Shown: positions 1 to 10,343 of the stretch, piece after piece
Layout of the letters: each line of letters starts with the position of its first letter
How positions within the stretch are numbered: the first letter of the stretch is position 1
NCBI GenBank assembly: GCA_030323885.1
Contig: CM059186.1
Location: 20,684,998-20,748,997, forward strand
Direction: 5' to 3'
DNA: 64,000 nucleotides
Source of the DNA: Branchipolynoe longqiensis
Taxonomy: Eukaryota; Annelida; Polychaeta; Phyllodocida; Polynoidae
Notes under the pieces: model-generated
The model's input: the letters and a program-made list of their open reading frames with translations, nothing else
The model's database searches: none
What the model was told of the DNA's origin: nothing
Made by a program: the position numbers and the translations under genes

Positions 1-188
1 GCAGATACAAGGAGGTAAGAGAAGATACAAGGAGGTAAGACCAGATAGGAGGTAAGAGCAAATACAAGGAGGTAGCAGCAGATAAAAGGAGGAAAGATCA
101 GATACAAAGAGGTAAGGGCAGATACAAGGAGGTAAGAACAGATACAAGGAGGAAAGACCAGATACAAGGAGGTATGGGCAGATATAAG
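1..188. repeat. 20-bp minisatellite, array 1
   Basis: Tandem copies of a unit near cagatacaaggaggtaaga run from the window edge to about 188, with small indels. The same unit forms arrays at 4008-4653 and 6468-6650. The array abuts the broken end of the gypsy reverse transcriptase that starts at 189, so the retroelement was truncated here or the array expanded at the breakpoint. Confidence 0.9.
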
Positions 189-1137
189 GATGTAGATACA
201 TACTGCATGTGTTTAAATTGAAAAAGTCCAATATGCGTCTTAATAGCTGTTTTAGGTTCATACTCCTGTCACACTATGACGTAACAAGCCAAAGTGAGTC
301 TAACGTGGTCATTTTTCGTCATTACGTTGGGTTACGTCATGATGATGTCAGAATGACGTTAGAATGATGCCGAGCTACATCACATTACGTCGTGTTACGT
401 CGAGTTACGTCAAGGTTTTGGACATGTTCAAAACTTTCGACGTAGGTCGAACGTAAGGGTTTACGTTCGCCGTAAGTTCTGTTCATGTTCAGTGAACGTC
501 AAGGACGTTAAACGGATGTTATTTCAATGGTGCTCACTACGTTCAACTACGTTCCACTACGTTGACCCACATTAAACCGAGTGCAAATGGCCACGTGGCA
601 TAATGGGAACGTCAGGAGAACGTCAGGAGAACGTCAGGAGAACGTCAGGAGAACATCAGGAGAACGTGCATTCAACATACGTTCAATGTCTCATGACGTA
701 TCTAACATCACGTAATGTTCTTCTGGCGATGGAATAACGTTCATAATGTTCCGTGAGCGTAGTGACATTGCCCAAATTTGCATACTACGCCGAAAAGTTC
801 AACCTTCTTCACATTCTCCCTATGCTGATGTCATTACATCGTAGTGTGACAGGGCCATTACTTTCCTCATCTACCATTACCTGCCAATAACCAGATTTTA
901 GGTCTAGTGTGGTAAACATTTTAGCTCCATCAAGTTGATCAAAAATATCCTGTATCCTGGGCAGAGGAAAAGCATCTTTAGTTGTCACTGCATTTAGCTT
1001 ACAATAGTCCCCACAAAGACGAATGCTACCATCCTTTTTGGCACAATAGCGAATGGTGAACTACAACTTGCCTCTATAATATCCTCTTCAAGCATTCTAT
1101 TTAACTCTTTTTCCACAAGATGTCATATACTCAAAGG
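189..1137 (-). pseudogene. Gypsy reverse transcriptase, N-terminal part, split by a MITE
   Basis: The minus strand from 1137 encodes the typical start of a Ty3/gypsy RT: a conserved lead-in, then [33 protein letters not shown] and [12 protein letters not shown], the last holding the first catalytic aspartate. The frame then meets the 265-853 transposon and resumes at 264 with residues matching the next RT block (KTAIKTHIGLFQF), ending at the minisatellite near 189. The YxDD catalytic block is outside the surviving part. A stop lies just upstream of the conserved VEKELNRML segment. Family assignment is confident; function is lost. Confidence 0.85.
265..853. mobile_element. Non-autonomous TIR transposon (589 bp) inside the gypsy RT
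   Basis: The ends are inverted repeats: cctgtcacactatgacgtaa at 265 and its near complement ttacatcgtagtgtgacagg ending at 853. Flanks carry a 7-8 bp duplication (catact/cattact, one base lost), and removing the element plus one flank restores continuity of the RT frame. The interior has no ORF; it is packed with ACGT cores (tgacgt, ttacgt, gaacgt) and holds five 11-bp repeats gaacgtcagga near 607-662. An 8-bp duplication suits hAT-like or similar families, but the superfamily is not clear. Confidence 0.8.
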
Positions 1138-1202
1138 TATCCTATAAGGTCTCTGATTAACAGGATATGCATTACCCGTATCACTATGCATCTGTACAAC
1201 CT

Positions 1203-1545
1203 ATACCAGACGGGATGGCCGAATGAGTTAGAGCGTCCGTCTCCCGTGCTGGTAGATCGTGGGGTCGTGGGTTCGAGTCCCGGTCGAGTCAAACCAATGA
1301 CTTTAAAATTGATACTTGTCACTTCCTAGCCAGGCGCTCGGCATTATTAGGATAGGGCAAGGACTGGTGTGCTCAGTGTCAGGATAATGTGACTGAGTGG
1401 GATACCAGGTCATGGTGCCGGCGGCCTGGTTTCCCAGTGGGACAGCACTATAAAGTCGCCATGAGTGCGCACTGTCACAAGTCGGTACCCGTCCTGATAT
1501 GACCTTAGATGTTGCTAGGACGTGAAACAACAACAAACAAAACAA
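1203..1545 (+). mobile_element. SINE-A copy 1, full length, perfect 13-bp target duplication
   Basis: This is a tRNA-derived SINE. Box A lies in ggatggccgaatgagttag and box B is gggttcgagtccc. A conserved body follows (aaccaatgac, aggataatgtgactgagtgg, actataaagtcgccatgag), and the tail reads gatgttgctaggacgtgaaa plus caacaacaaacaa. The 13-bp sequence atctgtacaacct is duplicated at 1190-1202 and 1546-1558. It entered the gypsy element between protease and RT, so it is younger. The head resembles class II tRNAs (Ser/Leu). Confidence 0.93.
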
Positions 1546-1556
1546 ATCTGTACAAC

Positions 1557-2003
1557 CTAACTAGTTCTGAGTTTATCAGGAAACAAAGAAGGAAATTGTA
1601 TCTTCCAATAGTCTAATTCTGGAAGTATACCTGCAATTCCTCTATTTATAGTCTCTAAACCTATCCACTGATTTAAAATATCACACAAGGAAAGAAACTT
1701 ATCCTTATAACTAATTTCAACTGCACAAATTTCCATTACGTCTGTACCTATGAGCATATCAAAGCTCAGTGAATCTACTACAAAGAAAGGACATAATGTA
1801 TCATAAAGAGAAATATACGCTATACCTACAGTAGGAATTAGATGTCCTGACAGAGATCTCAATCTACTACCCGGATACAATTGCCCATCGGATACACCGA
1901 TGTCAATCAAAAATTGGAAAACAGGCAAATGTATCAAACTCTTAGCCCCACCTGAGTCTACAAGACCAGATAAATTATAACCGTCAAATTCGATTTTAAT
2001 CAA
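1557..2003 (-). pseudogene. Retroviral-type aspartic protease of the gypsy element
   Basis: A 148-codon open frame carries the active-site block LVDSGGAKSLI near residues 14-24 (D-S-G in place of D-T-G) and the second hydrophobic block DMLIGTDVME near residues 83-92, equivalent to the ILG motif of retropepsins. It would process the Gag-Pol polyprotein. It lies downstream of the zinc knuckle and upstream of RT in minus-strand order, as in Ty3/gypsy pol. The frame ends at the SINE target duplication. The start is a convenience ATG; in the intact element it would be part of a polyprotein. Confidence 0.8.
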
Positions 2004-2049
2004 AGGAAGTGCATCAAGTGTGCTTTCTAGTTTCCCGATGGTATAGTCC

Positions 2050-3230
2050 CGCTCAGATTAACGTTACCCAAATGTAATTTTACTTTATATGGACAATCGT
2101 GCATCATGTGTGCTTCATTACAGAAGTAACAAGAGATAGTATGCTTAAGTGCTGAATTATGGCTTCATTGCCTAAAATCGTTGCTGTTCCGTGCCTGTGG
2201 ATATATGTGAGATGTATCAAACGGTAGTGTCTCCATCTGCGCAACCGGTGGAAAATTTGCATTGCCCCCCTGCTGTTGTGTTGACAGCGCATGCCCCACA
2301 GTGTGCTATGCGACTGAAGCATGACCAATTAAACCAGCATTTCCTACCCCGACCGACTGCCCTAGGTTTACATGCGGCAATCCATCATGTACGCCCCAGT
2401 TGTAAGAATGGACACATGAAGGTGTCGTGTCATTCACAGGGTCAATCGCTGAATGGTCAGAAACTCCACTGCCTAACAACAAGTTACTTATGCACTTCCT
2501 TAGAGACTTCATTTCACCTTGCAGTGACTTCATTACCTGAATATCTGAACCAGAGGATTTAGAACCTCTAGAAGAAGAGAAAGACTTGGAAAAATCCAAA
2601 GAAGTACCATTTAGACTATCCATTTTCTCACAAATAGCTAAATTACCACCATGTGATTTAGCACGTCTCTGCTGCCTGATTACGGACCTATCACTGAGAA
2701 TAGAGATTCAAAAGTTTTGGGTCAATTCATTTCCACATACCACATAGTATTATCATCTAATAAAGAATCAACAAATCTCGAAAGGAGTATTTCAAATGTG
2801 TCACTACCGAAAACTGCATTCGGAAGATCCCAGCCTTTTGCTGCCACCATTTTAAAAAGCTGACAGTATGCAGCTACTGTCTCCCCGTCTTCTTGTGTCA
2901 TAGCCAACACTACCCCTTCAAATGACTATATCCCCAGTCAGAAGAGTAGATGCCATCACTTCTTTAATTTCTTTCCAGGAACTAGCATGTTCATGCTGAA
3001 AAGCTGTGAAAAGAACCTCATGCAGCGTTCACATTGCATTGGACAGAGCAAAATGAATAATGTCCAGGTCTGAAACATCAGCAAGTGTCCCTATGTATTC
3101 AATCAAATCAATACAATTACATAATGCTCCTCTATCTGACCCATCCAACAAGGGAACAGACTTGCCATATGCCTTTAAAGATCGACACCGTATCTCTCTC
3201 TGCCTATGTTCTACCTGCAACAATTCCTGT
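2050..3230 (-). pseudogene. Gag remnants of the gypsy element, with zinc knuckle
   Basis: Three minus-strand open segments (3223-3029, 2910-2722, 2623-2306) lie in different frames. The first has VPLLDGSDRGALCNCIDLI, the second ETVAAYCQLFKMVAAKGW, both resembling the capsid part of retrotransposon gag. Near 2145-2095 the minus strand encodes CYFCNEAHMMHDC, a zinc knuckle of form CX2CX3HX4C, one residue shorter than the usual CX2CX4HX4C. Several frameshifts separate the pieces. Gag would form the particle shell and bind RNA. The assignment rests on position, the knuckle and general resemblance. Confidence 0.65.
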
Positions 3231-3501
3231 GCCTCCCTGTGCTCTTCTCTATCCTCTCACATTTCTGTCCTATCTCTTATTTCTGCCAATCGCCCCTTCT
3301 GCTCCTCTTTAAGAGTATTCTCCCTCTCCCATTTCTGATGAATAATTTCCCAGTGTACACTCACATGGAACCATTGTTAGAACTCTCCATGCAAAGAATC
3401 CTCCATTGACTGTGTGTGTGGCATCTTCAAGCTGCTGTTCTATATGGTGGTAGAAAAGATTAGCAGAATTGAATCCAAGAAGAAGAAATAGTAAAAAACA
3501 T

Positions 3502-3516
3502 TGTAGTGTATCACCA
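3502..3516 (-). promoter_or_regulatory. Probable primer-binding site of the gypsy element
   Basis: On the minus strand the LTR ends in CTCTACA, followed by a four-base spacer and then TGGTGATACACTACA. A TGG start a few bases inside the 5' LTR is the usual mark of a tRNA primer site, since it pairs with the tRNA CCA end. The priming tRNA is not identified. Confidence 0.55.
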
Positions 3517-3520
3517 ATTT

Positions 3521-4005
3521 TGTAGAGTCTAATGCTCGGATCTGTGGCTGTGTAGGTAGGCTATGAGGAAAAACAATACAAACAAAGAGAAAGTAAGAGA
3601 GTAAAGTGTAAGAGAGAGCATCCAGCCCTCTGGTTTATTTATATATAGTTACATGGGTTCCTGGTAGAGTATCATACCACCTCTTTCCACCAATAGGAAT
3701 CTAGCATTCCTGGTCTCACCAATAGGAATCCAGCATTCCTGGTCTCCATGGACACCAGTGGTTTGTCAACCACCAGTAGCTGTCTCGCCCCTTGGCGACC
3801 ACCAACCTTGACCTGTTAAGTGTGGTGAGCCCTACCCCAGCAGAAGGGCTAGGCCCTGTGTGCAATCACACCCAGACCTGCCAGCACCACTGTCTATTTA
3901 CATCCCACTCAGGCACCACCAACCCATATATATATATGCACCTGGCCAAGTACACCGATCAGTAATAGTAATTCCCCACTTGCCGAATATTGGAATATTT
4001 TACCA
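3521..4005 (-). repeat. 5' LTR of the gypsy element
   Basis: The LTR reads minus-strand TGG..ACA over 485 bp. It shares ends and internal blocks with the solo LTR at 29521-30095 (the ends ggaatatttta and ctgtgtaggtaggct, and a TATATA box with AATAAA nearby). The minus strand has CTATATATAAATAAACC, a TATA box next to a poly(A) signal. It contains two tandem blocks near 3690-3750 (accaataggaatc..agcattcctggtctc). Confidence 0.75.
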
Positions 4006-4007
4006 GG

Positions 4008-4653
4008 GGGTAGGAGCACATACGATGAGGTAGGAACAGATAAAAGGAGGTGAGGGCAGATACAAGGAGGTAAGGGCAGATACAAGGTGGTAAGAGCAGA
4101 TACAAGGAGGTAAGAGCAGATACAAGGAGGTAAGGACATATACAAGGAGGTAAGGGCAGATACAAGGGGGTAAGAACTGATACGAGGAGGTAAGGACAGA
4201 TACAAGGAGGTAACAACAGACACAAGAAGGTAAGAACAGATACAAGGAGGTAAGGACAGACACAAGAAGGTAAGAACAGATACAAGGAAGTAAGAGCAGA
4301 TACAAGGAAGTACGAACAGATAGAAGGAGGTACGAACAGATACAACGTGGTAGGAACTGATACAAGGAGGTAAGAACAGATACAAGGAAGTAAGAACAGA
4401 TACAGGGAGGTAAGAACAGATACAAGGAAATAAGAGCAGATACAAGGAAGTAAGACCAGATACAAGGAGGTAAGAACTGCTACAAGGAGGTAAGAACTGA
4501 TACAAGGAGGTAAGAACAGATACAAGGAAGTAAGAACAGATACAAGAAGGTAAGCACAGCTACAAGGAGGCAAGAACAGATGCAAGGGGGTAAGAAGAGA
4601 TAGAAGGAGATAAGGACAGACACAAGGAGGTAAGAACCGATACAAGGAGGTAA
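4008..4653. repeat. 20-bp minisatellite, array 2 (about 32 units)
   Basis: Units of gatacaaggaggtaagaaca run with point changes between the gypsy LTR and the RTE-like LINE. The minus strand stays open across the array because the unit lacks stops, giving hydrophobic repeat ORFs of 141-239 codons that I do not regard as genes. Every plus-strand unit has GAGGTAAGA or a close variant, matching the metazoan 5' splice-site consensus. Confidence 0.95.
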
Positions 4654-4654
4654 G

Positions 4655-5704
4655 AATCAGTTCGACCGAGTCAATCATGAACTGTTAATCAAATGTTTAC
4701 AAGATATTGGTGTCAATGGCAAAGACATTAAACTAATTGTGAACTTATACTGGACACAACGTGCATTTATAAAAATGGAGCAGGGCCTATCGGATGAAGT
4801 TATGATTAAACGAGGAGTTTGACAGGGGTGTGTATTGTCACCATGTCTATTTAACCTGTACACCGAGATGATTTTCAGACACATTGAATATTGCAAGAGA
4901 GTGACAATAGGTGGCATGAACATCAACAATCTTAGATATGCCGATAACAGTGTAATATTAGCAGACAGTGATATAGTGAATAGAATCAATAAAGCTGGAA
5001 TACTATTCAACATCAAGATGAATGCCAGGAAGACCAAAACAATGGTTATAAGTAAAAAGACAGATAAACCAAATGTCAATATAACCATAGATGGCACAAA
5101 CATAGAACAAGTATCCGAATTCATATATCTCGGACAAAAGATTACAAATGATGGGAGATGTGAGGAAGAAATTAAAAGAAGGATAACAATAGCCCGAACA
5201 ACATTCTCCAAAATGTATAGAGTGTTAACATCAAGTAAGATATTAATACAAACAAGGAAGCATATTCTTCAGTGTTATGTGTGGTCTACTCTAATGTATG
5301 GGGCAGAGACATGGACAATCTCTAAGAAAATGTACAAACGTTTAGCAGCATTTGAGATGTGGACTTATCGAAGGATGATGAAAATATCATGGACAAAGAA
5401 GATCACCAACAAAGAAGTTCTCAGAAAAATTAAAAATAAGAAAAGCTTGTTTGCCACTATACAGACAAAGAAACTTATTTATTTTGGCCACATCATTCGT
5501 CAGAGTTCAATATACCGTACATTGTTGGAAGGGAAGGTGAATGGCAGCAGAGGGAGAGGGAGACCAAGAACATCATGGTTTACAAATATTTCACAGTGGA
5601 CAGGCTTGAATTATTCACAGTCTATCAGAACAGCACAACATCGGGACAATTGGAGAACCATTGCATCCAACCCTCGACTAGAGGACGGAACTATTGATTG
5701 ATTG
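4655..5704 (+). pseudogene. RTE-like LINE fragment: reverse transcriptase plus C-terminal domain
   Basis: The frame begins inside RT at FDRVNHELLIKCLQ, directly after the minisatellite, so the endonuclease and RT N-terminus are missing. An in-frame TGA at 4820-4822 replaces the usual arginine before QGCVLSP. The open part runs 4835-5701. The catalytic motif reads RYADNSVI, with asparagine for the second aspartate of YADD. Later blocks (FIYLGQKITNDGRC, YGAETWTISKK, FEMWTYRRMMKISW, GSRGRGRPRTSW) are typical of the endonuclease-reverse transcriptase family related to RTE elements. The frame ends in a short attg repeat, a common RTE 3' end. It encodes no active enzyme. Confidence 0.85.
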
Positions 5705-6365
5705 AAAGGCCATCCTTGCCCTGACCCATGTACATATGTATATATATAAATGTTCTCAAATGCACAAGACAGCCCCACACACTGATCCCCTTCCCACCCC
5801 TACCCAACCCTACTACACTTTCTTTCAAAACTTATTACCTAACATTTTCCTTTAAATTGAGATAAAACCTGTCTGATGTAAGTCCGCACTGCAATCTCAG
5901 ACTTCCTATCCCATCATTAGGCCACACAATACGGAACACTTGTGATGGGATTAAAAAATGGGCAGATTTCTCGCATTTGGTATTGGTGATCGGATCCACT
6001 GATTTGCATATTTACAATATAATATATCATATCTACCCCCCTACCCCCACCCCAGGGGGGATAGGAGAGGAGCACTACAGAGCTTATTACAGGCGACAAG
6101 GGGCTTATCACTATCCATATTGGAGATATGTTATATCTTTTTGAAAATAGAAGAGAGAAAACAAAGGAAGAAATAAGTGTTTAAAGACAATTCTAGAATC
6201 ATGCAATACCATGTGATCCATGCACACCAAGTGCATAATACATATGTTGAACTGGAATTGTATGCAGTTACTATTACAACTAATAGTCAATTTATATTAT
6301 ACTTCTATTATCGAACAGGATTTTCATGTGATTATTATTCCAACTGATATTGTCATTTATGTACC
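5705..6365. other. Unassigned AT-rich DNA
   Basis: I see no gene here. The stretch holds a C-run near 6037-6060 and mixed AT-rich sequence, with no clear repeat shared with other parts of the window and no convincing exon. Confidence 0.5.
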
Positions 6366-6455
6366 AACAAATTGTAATGAACAGCTGGAAGACCAGTGCT
6401 CTGGCACTGACAAAAGACGTTATTCGCTGAATAAAATACATTTAGTAAAGAAAAT
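6366..6455 (+). repeat. Hairpin-tailed retroposon end, copy 1 (fragment)
   Basis: The sequence agctggaagaccagtgctct..gcactgac, followed by tgaataaaata, matches the 3' end of the elements at 57942-58392 and 34310-34725. The hairpin CAGTGC/GCACTG is intact with loop TCTG, and an AATAAA signal follows. Upstream sequence diverges. The 20-bp minisatellite starts just after. Confidence 0.7.
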
Positions 6456-6467
6456 GAAATACAACGA

Positions 6468-6650
6468 GGTAAGAACAGATACAGGGAGGTAAGAGCAGAT
6501 ACAAGGAGATAAGAGCAGATACAAGGATGGAGGAGCAGATACAGGGAGGTAATAGCAGATACAAGGAGGTAGCACATATACAAGGATGTAGGAGCAGATA
6601 TGGGAGGTAATAGCAGATACAAGGAGGTAGTACAGATACAAGCGGATAGG
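6468..6650. repeat. 20-bp minisatellite, array 3
   Basis: About nine units of the gatacaaggaggtaagagca type run with several degenerate copies. The array begins at the end of a retroposon tail, as arrays 1 and 2 also begin at element edges. Confidence 0.9.
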
Positions 6651-7515
6651 ACGAGGTATGAAGAGGTGGAAACAGCTAAAACAAGTAGGGGACATTTTGA
6701 GCAAACAGGAGTAAATCGGACCAGCCTGGAAACCTGCTCAGATCATTTACAGCTATCGGCGACATGTTCGAGAGCAGGTCGATATCAAGAAAAAGATTTT
6801 AACAAAGCACACACACAAAAAATGACACAGATGACAGTGATCAAGGCCGGGGACCTGGAACTGCTCAATCTGAGCCTGGCGGGGAAGCCTGGTGAAAAAC
6901 GACGACCTCAGGTGGTGATGTGGACCGAGAAGCAGCAAGGGTTAAAGGAGCCAGCCGGATTTCAACGGGGCTGGGGGTGGAGGTGGGGGTGGGGTGGAGG
7001 TGGGGGTGTGGAGCGGGTGAGGGTGGGGATGGAGGTGTGGGGGCATGGTACTGATGGGTACCAAGAGTCAGAGAAGACCCTGTGACACGCCCACACATGT
7101 GTGCACTGGCACCCAACCTGCTTTGATCCGGATATCAAGTACTACCTGTAAAACCTTGGCCCTAAATCTACTTTCTACTTTCTACATTCTACTTTCCATG
7201 GATCACACAGCAAGTAGGACATGTTCCTAGCAGTTTCGGTGTTCGCTACTGTTCATGGCGTCATGGGATCGACACCCCCCCCCCCCCCCCAATAGCCGAT
7301 GTATATTTTGTGTGGGCCGGGGGGGGGGGGGGGTGGGGGGGTCATTAAAAAAAAAAGAACAAAAGAAAAAAAAAAGGGGTCATGGGATCTAAGCATTTGG
7401 GAATTTCGTGTGAATATAACTGACAAGACTGACAGAATAGATTCCACTAGGCTTTTTACATCAATATGGCCCTTGTTTCTGACATGGCGTCAAACCATAG
7501 ACAATCAATCGATCA
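6651..7515. other. Unassigned DNA with G-rich tract and paired C-run/G-run
   Basis: No gene recognised. About 6968-7045 is a ggtgggg-type tract. A run of 16 C (7275-7290) is followed after a short spacer by a run of 15 G (7319-7333), which can fold back into a long G-C stem. Confidence 0.5.
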
Positions 7516-7525
7516 TTCTCTGGTT

Positions 7526-7853
7526 GCTGTTTGTTTGTTGTTGTTTTATGTCCTAGCAACATCTAAGGTCATATCAGGATGGGTACCGACTTGTGACAGT
7601 GTGCACTCATGCAACTTTATAGTGCTGCCCAACTGGAAGACCAGACCGCCAGCACCATGACCTGATATCCCACTCAGTCACATTATCCTGACACTGAGCA
7701 AACCAGTCCTTGCCCTATCCTAATAATGCTGGCTAGGAAGCGACAAGATTTTAAAGTAATTGGCTTGACTCGACCAGGGTTCGAACCCACGACCCCACGA
7801 TCTACCAACACGGAAAACGGACGCTCTAACTCATTCCGGCCACCCTGTCTGGT
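7526..7853 (-). mobile_element. SINE-A copy 2 with 10-bp target duplication
   Basis: Complete copy on the minus strand with tail, body and tRNA head (box B complement gggttcgaaccc). The duplication ttctctggtt flanks it at 7516-7525 and 7854-7863. Confidence 0.9.
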
Positions 7854-7884
7854 TTCTCTGGTTTCAGAGTCAAATCAAAGCCTT

Positions 7885-8152
7885 AATTAATTTTTTTGAT
7901 AAAATATTTATTCATCTGAATACTTATTTTGTCAGCGCCGGGGCACTGGTCTTCCAGCCGTTGGAGTGATCGCATTTGGTCTGTACATAGTGGAAGTGGA
8001 ATGCGTTGCGCTGCGTGCAGCGCAACCCATTCTGAACATAAAAAGAAAGTGGTGGAGCAGCCTATGCTGCATAGTGTACAGCATAGGTAGTCAACATAGT
8101 GCAAGGCATATGCATCAAGATAGAGTGTGCAATAATTTACACTAGTGGTCAA
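7885..8152 (-). repeat. Hairpin-tailed retroposon end, copy 2
   Basis: On the minus strand the conserved end CTGGAAGACCAGTGC, loop CCCG and GCGCTGAC is followed by GATGAATAAATA and an A-rich end. One stem base pair has changed to a G-U pair, so the fold is kept. Sequence upstream of the hairpin differs from the other copies. A fortuitous 89-codon ORF crosses it. Confidence 0.7.
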
Positions 8153-8419
8153 ATCATATGCTGTGTTTGTATATCAGTTAGATTTGGTTTTAATAACGGT
8201 TAGTCTTTCAATATGAAATTGTGTGCATTGCTGGTTGAAGATGTAGTTATTCAGTGGTGGCAATGGGTCTCGAGTAGTGGTGGTGGGTTTCGAGTCATTG
8301 AGTTATAATAGTTGTTTGTCAAATGTGGATGGGGGTGGGGGGGGGGAGGGGCCCATGGGTAGGGGGGCGGACACGCAGGGAGAGAGCAGGCACGAGAGAG
8401 GGCGAAGTCAATGGGTCGT

Positions 8420-9586
8420 TCAGCAGGTCGTATTATATATTTGCAGTGCCAGGTTTTGGGCCTGAATAACCAGGTGGGCTCTGTATGCATTTTTAAAGGC
8501 AAGGATTGAACCCGCTTCTCTGGTTCTGGTTGGGAGTTCATTCCACATGACACTTCCTTTGTAAATCGGAGCTCTGATTAACTTATTTGTATTAGGGTTG
8601 GGCACCCAGAGCAGAGTCGATGTCCCCCTTCTTGTTACCCTGGTTGTGCGATCTATGTATTTGTCATCACTTGCACGTTTATACATCAACGTCATTAGGT
8701 GTAGGTTCCTACGTACATCCAGAGTGTCCAGCCCTGCTCTGCTATGCATTTCAACCACACTTAGTATCTTGCCTTGGAATACTGTTCTGAGGGCTCTGTT
8801 TTGCGTTCTTTGTAATTTGGTCTCTTGCTGCTTCGTTAGTAATCCATAGATGATATCATTGTAGTCTATAATTGGTAATATTGTTGACTTGTACAGCTGC
8901 AGTGCAGTATTCTCACTTACATAGGTCCTTATTTTTCTGAATGTGTTCATTTTTAGTGCCAGGGTTTGGTTAAGTCTTGCCAGCTGTTGGGTACCACTTA
9001 GAGTCGCGTCAAGAGTTGTGCCTAGGTACTTATAGGAGTTCACTTCACGGAGCACTAAGCCACCCATCTGCAGTTGTATTGGCCGGGCCCTCGCCTTCCT
9101 CACTTTGGTTCCATAGATTATGTACTCAGTTTTAGTGCCATTTAGTGTTAGTTTATTCTCATGGCACCATGTGTTCACTCCATCCAGCACCATTCCAGCC
9201 TCGGTTGCGGCTATGGCAAGGTCATTGTTATGTATTGTTAGTGCTGCATCATCGGCAAATAGTGTGAAAGATGCTTTGTTGGAAACTAGAGGTAGGTCAT
9301 TTATAAATATTAGAAACAGTAGGGGTCCCAGAGTGGAACCCTGCGGAACTCCTGTTTTTATTTCTCGAGTGGTCGAGTTGGTATCACTTAGTTTTGTGTA
9401 TTGTTTTCTATTGCTGAGGTAATTTGTGAGGAAGCTATGTGCTCTATTGCCTAGCCCAGCTCGTTCTATTTTATGCATGAGGATTTTGTGGTCGATCGTA
9501 TCAAATGCTTTCTTGAAATCAAGGAAGACTGCGATAGTAAGATCACCCTTGTCTATGTTTGACAGAAGTTCATCCATGTTTGACAT
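8420..9586 (-). pseudogene. 5'-truncated LINE reverse transcriptase (CR1/Jockey group)
   Basis: The open frame of 388 codons starts within RT. VFLDFKKAFDTIDHKIL (catalytic block A) lies near residues 19-35, GVPQGSTLGPLLFLIFINDL near 83-102 and the catalytic FADDAAL near 114-120. The thumb and C-terminal region with LQRTQNRALRTVFQG follows. Such elements copy themselves by target-primed reverse transcription in the nucleus. The endonuclease, ORF1 and RT fingers are missing, so the copy is 5'-truncated at about 9590-9600, yet the surviving frame is fully open, which suggests a fairly recent insertion. The stop is followed by about 170 bp of possible 3' UTR. I place it in the broad CR1/Jockey group only. 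Confidence 0.88.
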
Positions 9587-9599
9587 CGATCACTACATT

Positions 9600-9894
9600 G
9601 TCTGGCATTTCTATTACCTGGATAGGTCAGTTGCATGGGATTAGTAGGTAAGGCGGCTTCAAAGGTCGATTGTGTCATAGTTAAACGGTTCTGCAGGTCC
9701 GTTGGCGAGATTTCACAAGACGAACTTACATTTGATTCCCATTTATAGAGGATGGAGAGAGAAGTGGTTTTGCTCTGCTTTTGGTCAGTTGAATTGAAAG
9801 TGAAGAGACCTTAAATAGGTCCAGACGATCTCCCCTGTATGCAGGTATATTCTTATTGGCTGTGGGGGGTTGGCCAAGTGAATAGATTTTGTTT
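9600..9894. other. Unassigned flank between LINE and SINE-B
   Basis: No coding or repeat signature recognised; it may contain the LINE insertion site. Confidence 0.4.
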
Positions 9895-10190
9895 TCTTGA
9901 AGATTTATACTGCCTATCATGGATGTAGTCTGAATAGACTTGTTTTCACCATTAGACAGTTGGTTGATAGAAAGCCTGAGCCTACACTTTAACCGACCCG
10001 AGGGATTTTTAAGTTCGTATAGACATGATATGAGAGGAACCGGCCTTTGATGATGCAGTAATTTATACACAGCGGTGGAAATCCAAATTGGCAGAGGTGA
10101 TGGCATGGGGAATCGAACCAGCAACTTTCAGATTAGGAGTCTGACCTAGAAAAAAGTCAGACACTCTAACCATTCCACCAGAGAGAACAC
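9895..10190 (-). mobile_element. SINE-B copy 1
   Basis: A second tRNA-derived SINE family. On the minus strand the head reads gtggaatggttagagtgtct, with box B ggttcgattccc, and the body contains ccaatttggatttccacc and gcctatcatggatgtag-like blocks. It matches copies at 22748-23056 and 29065-29352. Confidence 0.85.
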
Positions 10191-10343
10191 CAGGATGCTA
10201 CTTAGTTGTCAGGGGAGTTTCTGATCTCATGAGTATTTGAAGCCGTAGAGGTGAGAGTTTGATTCTGTTCTACTCTTACAGGAGTTTCAATTTGTGAGAG
10301 TCTTTTATTGGCATATTCATTTTACACAGTGACTAGCTGTGTA

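Larger units (their letters stand above)
189..4005 (-). mobile_element. Decayed Ty3/gypsy LTR retrotransposon
   Basis: Reading the minus strand from 4005 down, the order is LTR (4005-3521), primer-binding site (3516-3502), gag remnants with a zinc knuckle (about 3230-2050), aspartic protease (2003-1557) and the start of reverse transcriptase (1137-854, then 264-189). The remainder of RT, RNase H, integrase and the second LTR lie beyond the 20-bp minisatellite or are lost. A SINE with a 13-bp target duplication separates protease from RT, and a 589-bp TIR element splits RT. Frameshifts and stops show it is dead. The protein order and the RT start motifs are those of Ty3/gypsy; the clade is not determined. 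Confidence 0.85.

Noticed and set aside
3909..4678. Minus-strand ORFs of 141-239 codons, hydrophobic repeats (LVSVLTSLYLFLPPC)
   Set aside because: They are the 20-bp minisatellite read in all frames; the unit lacks stops, so open frames follow automatically.
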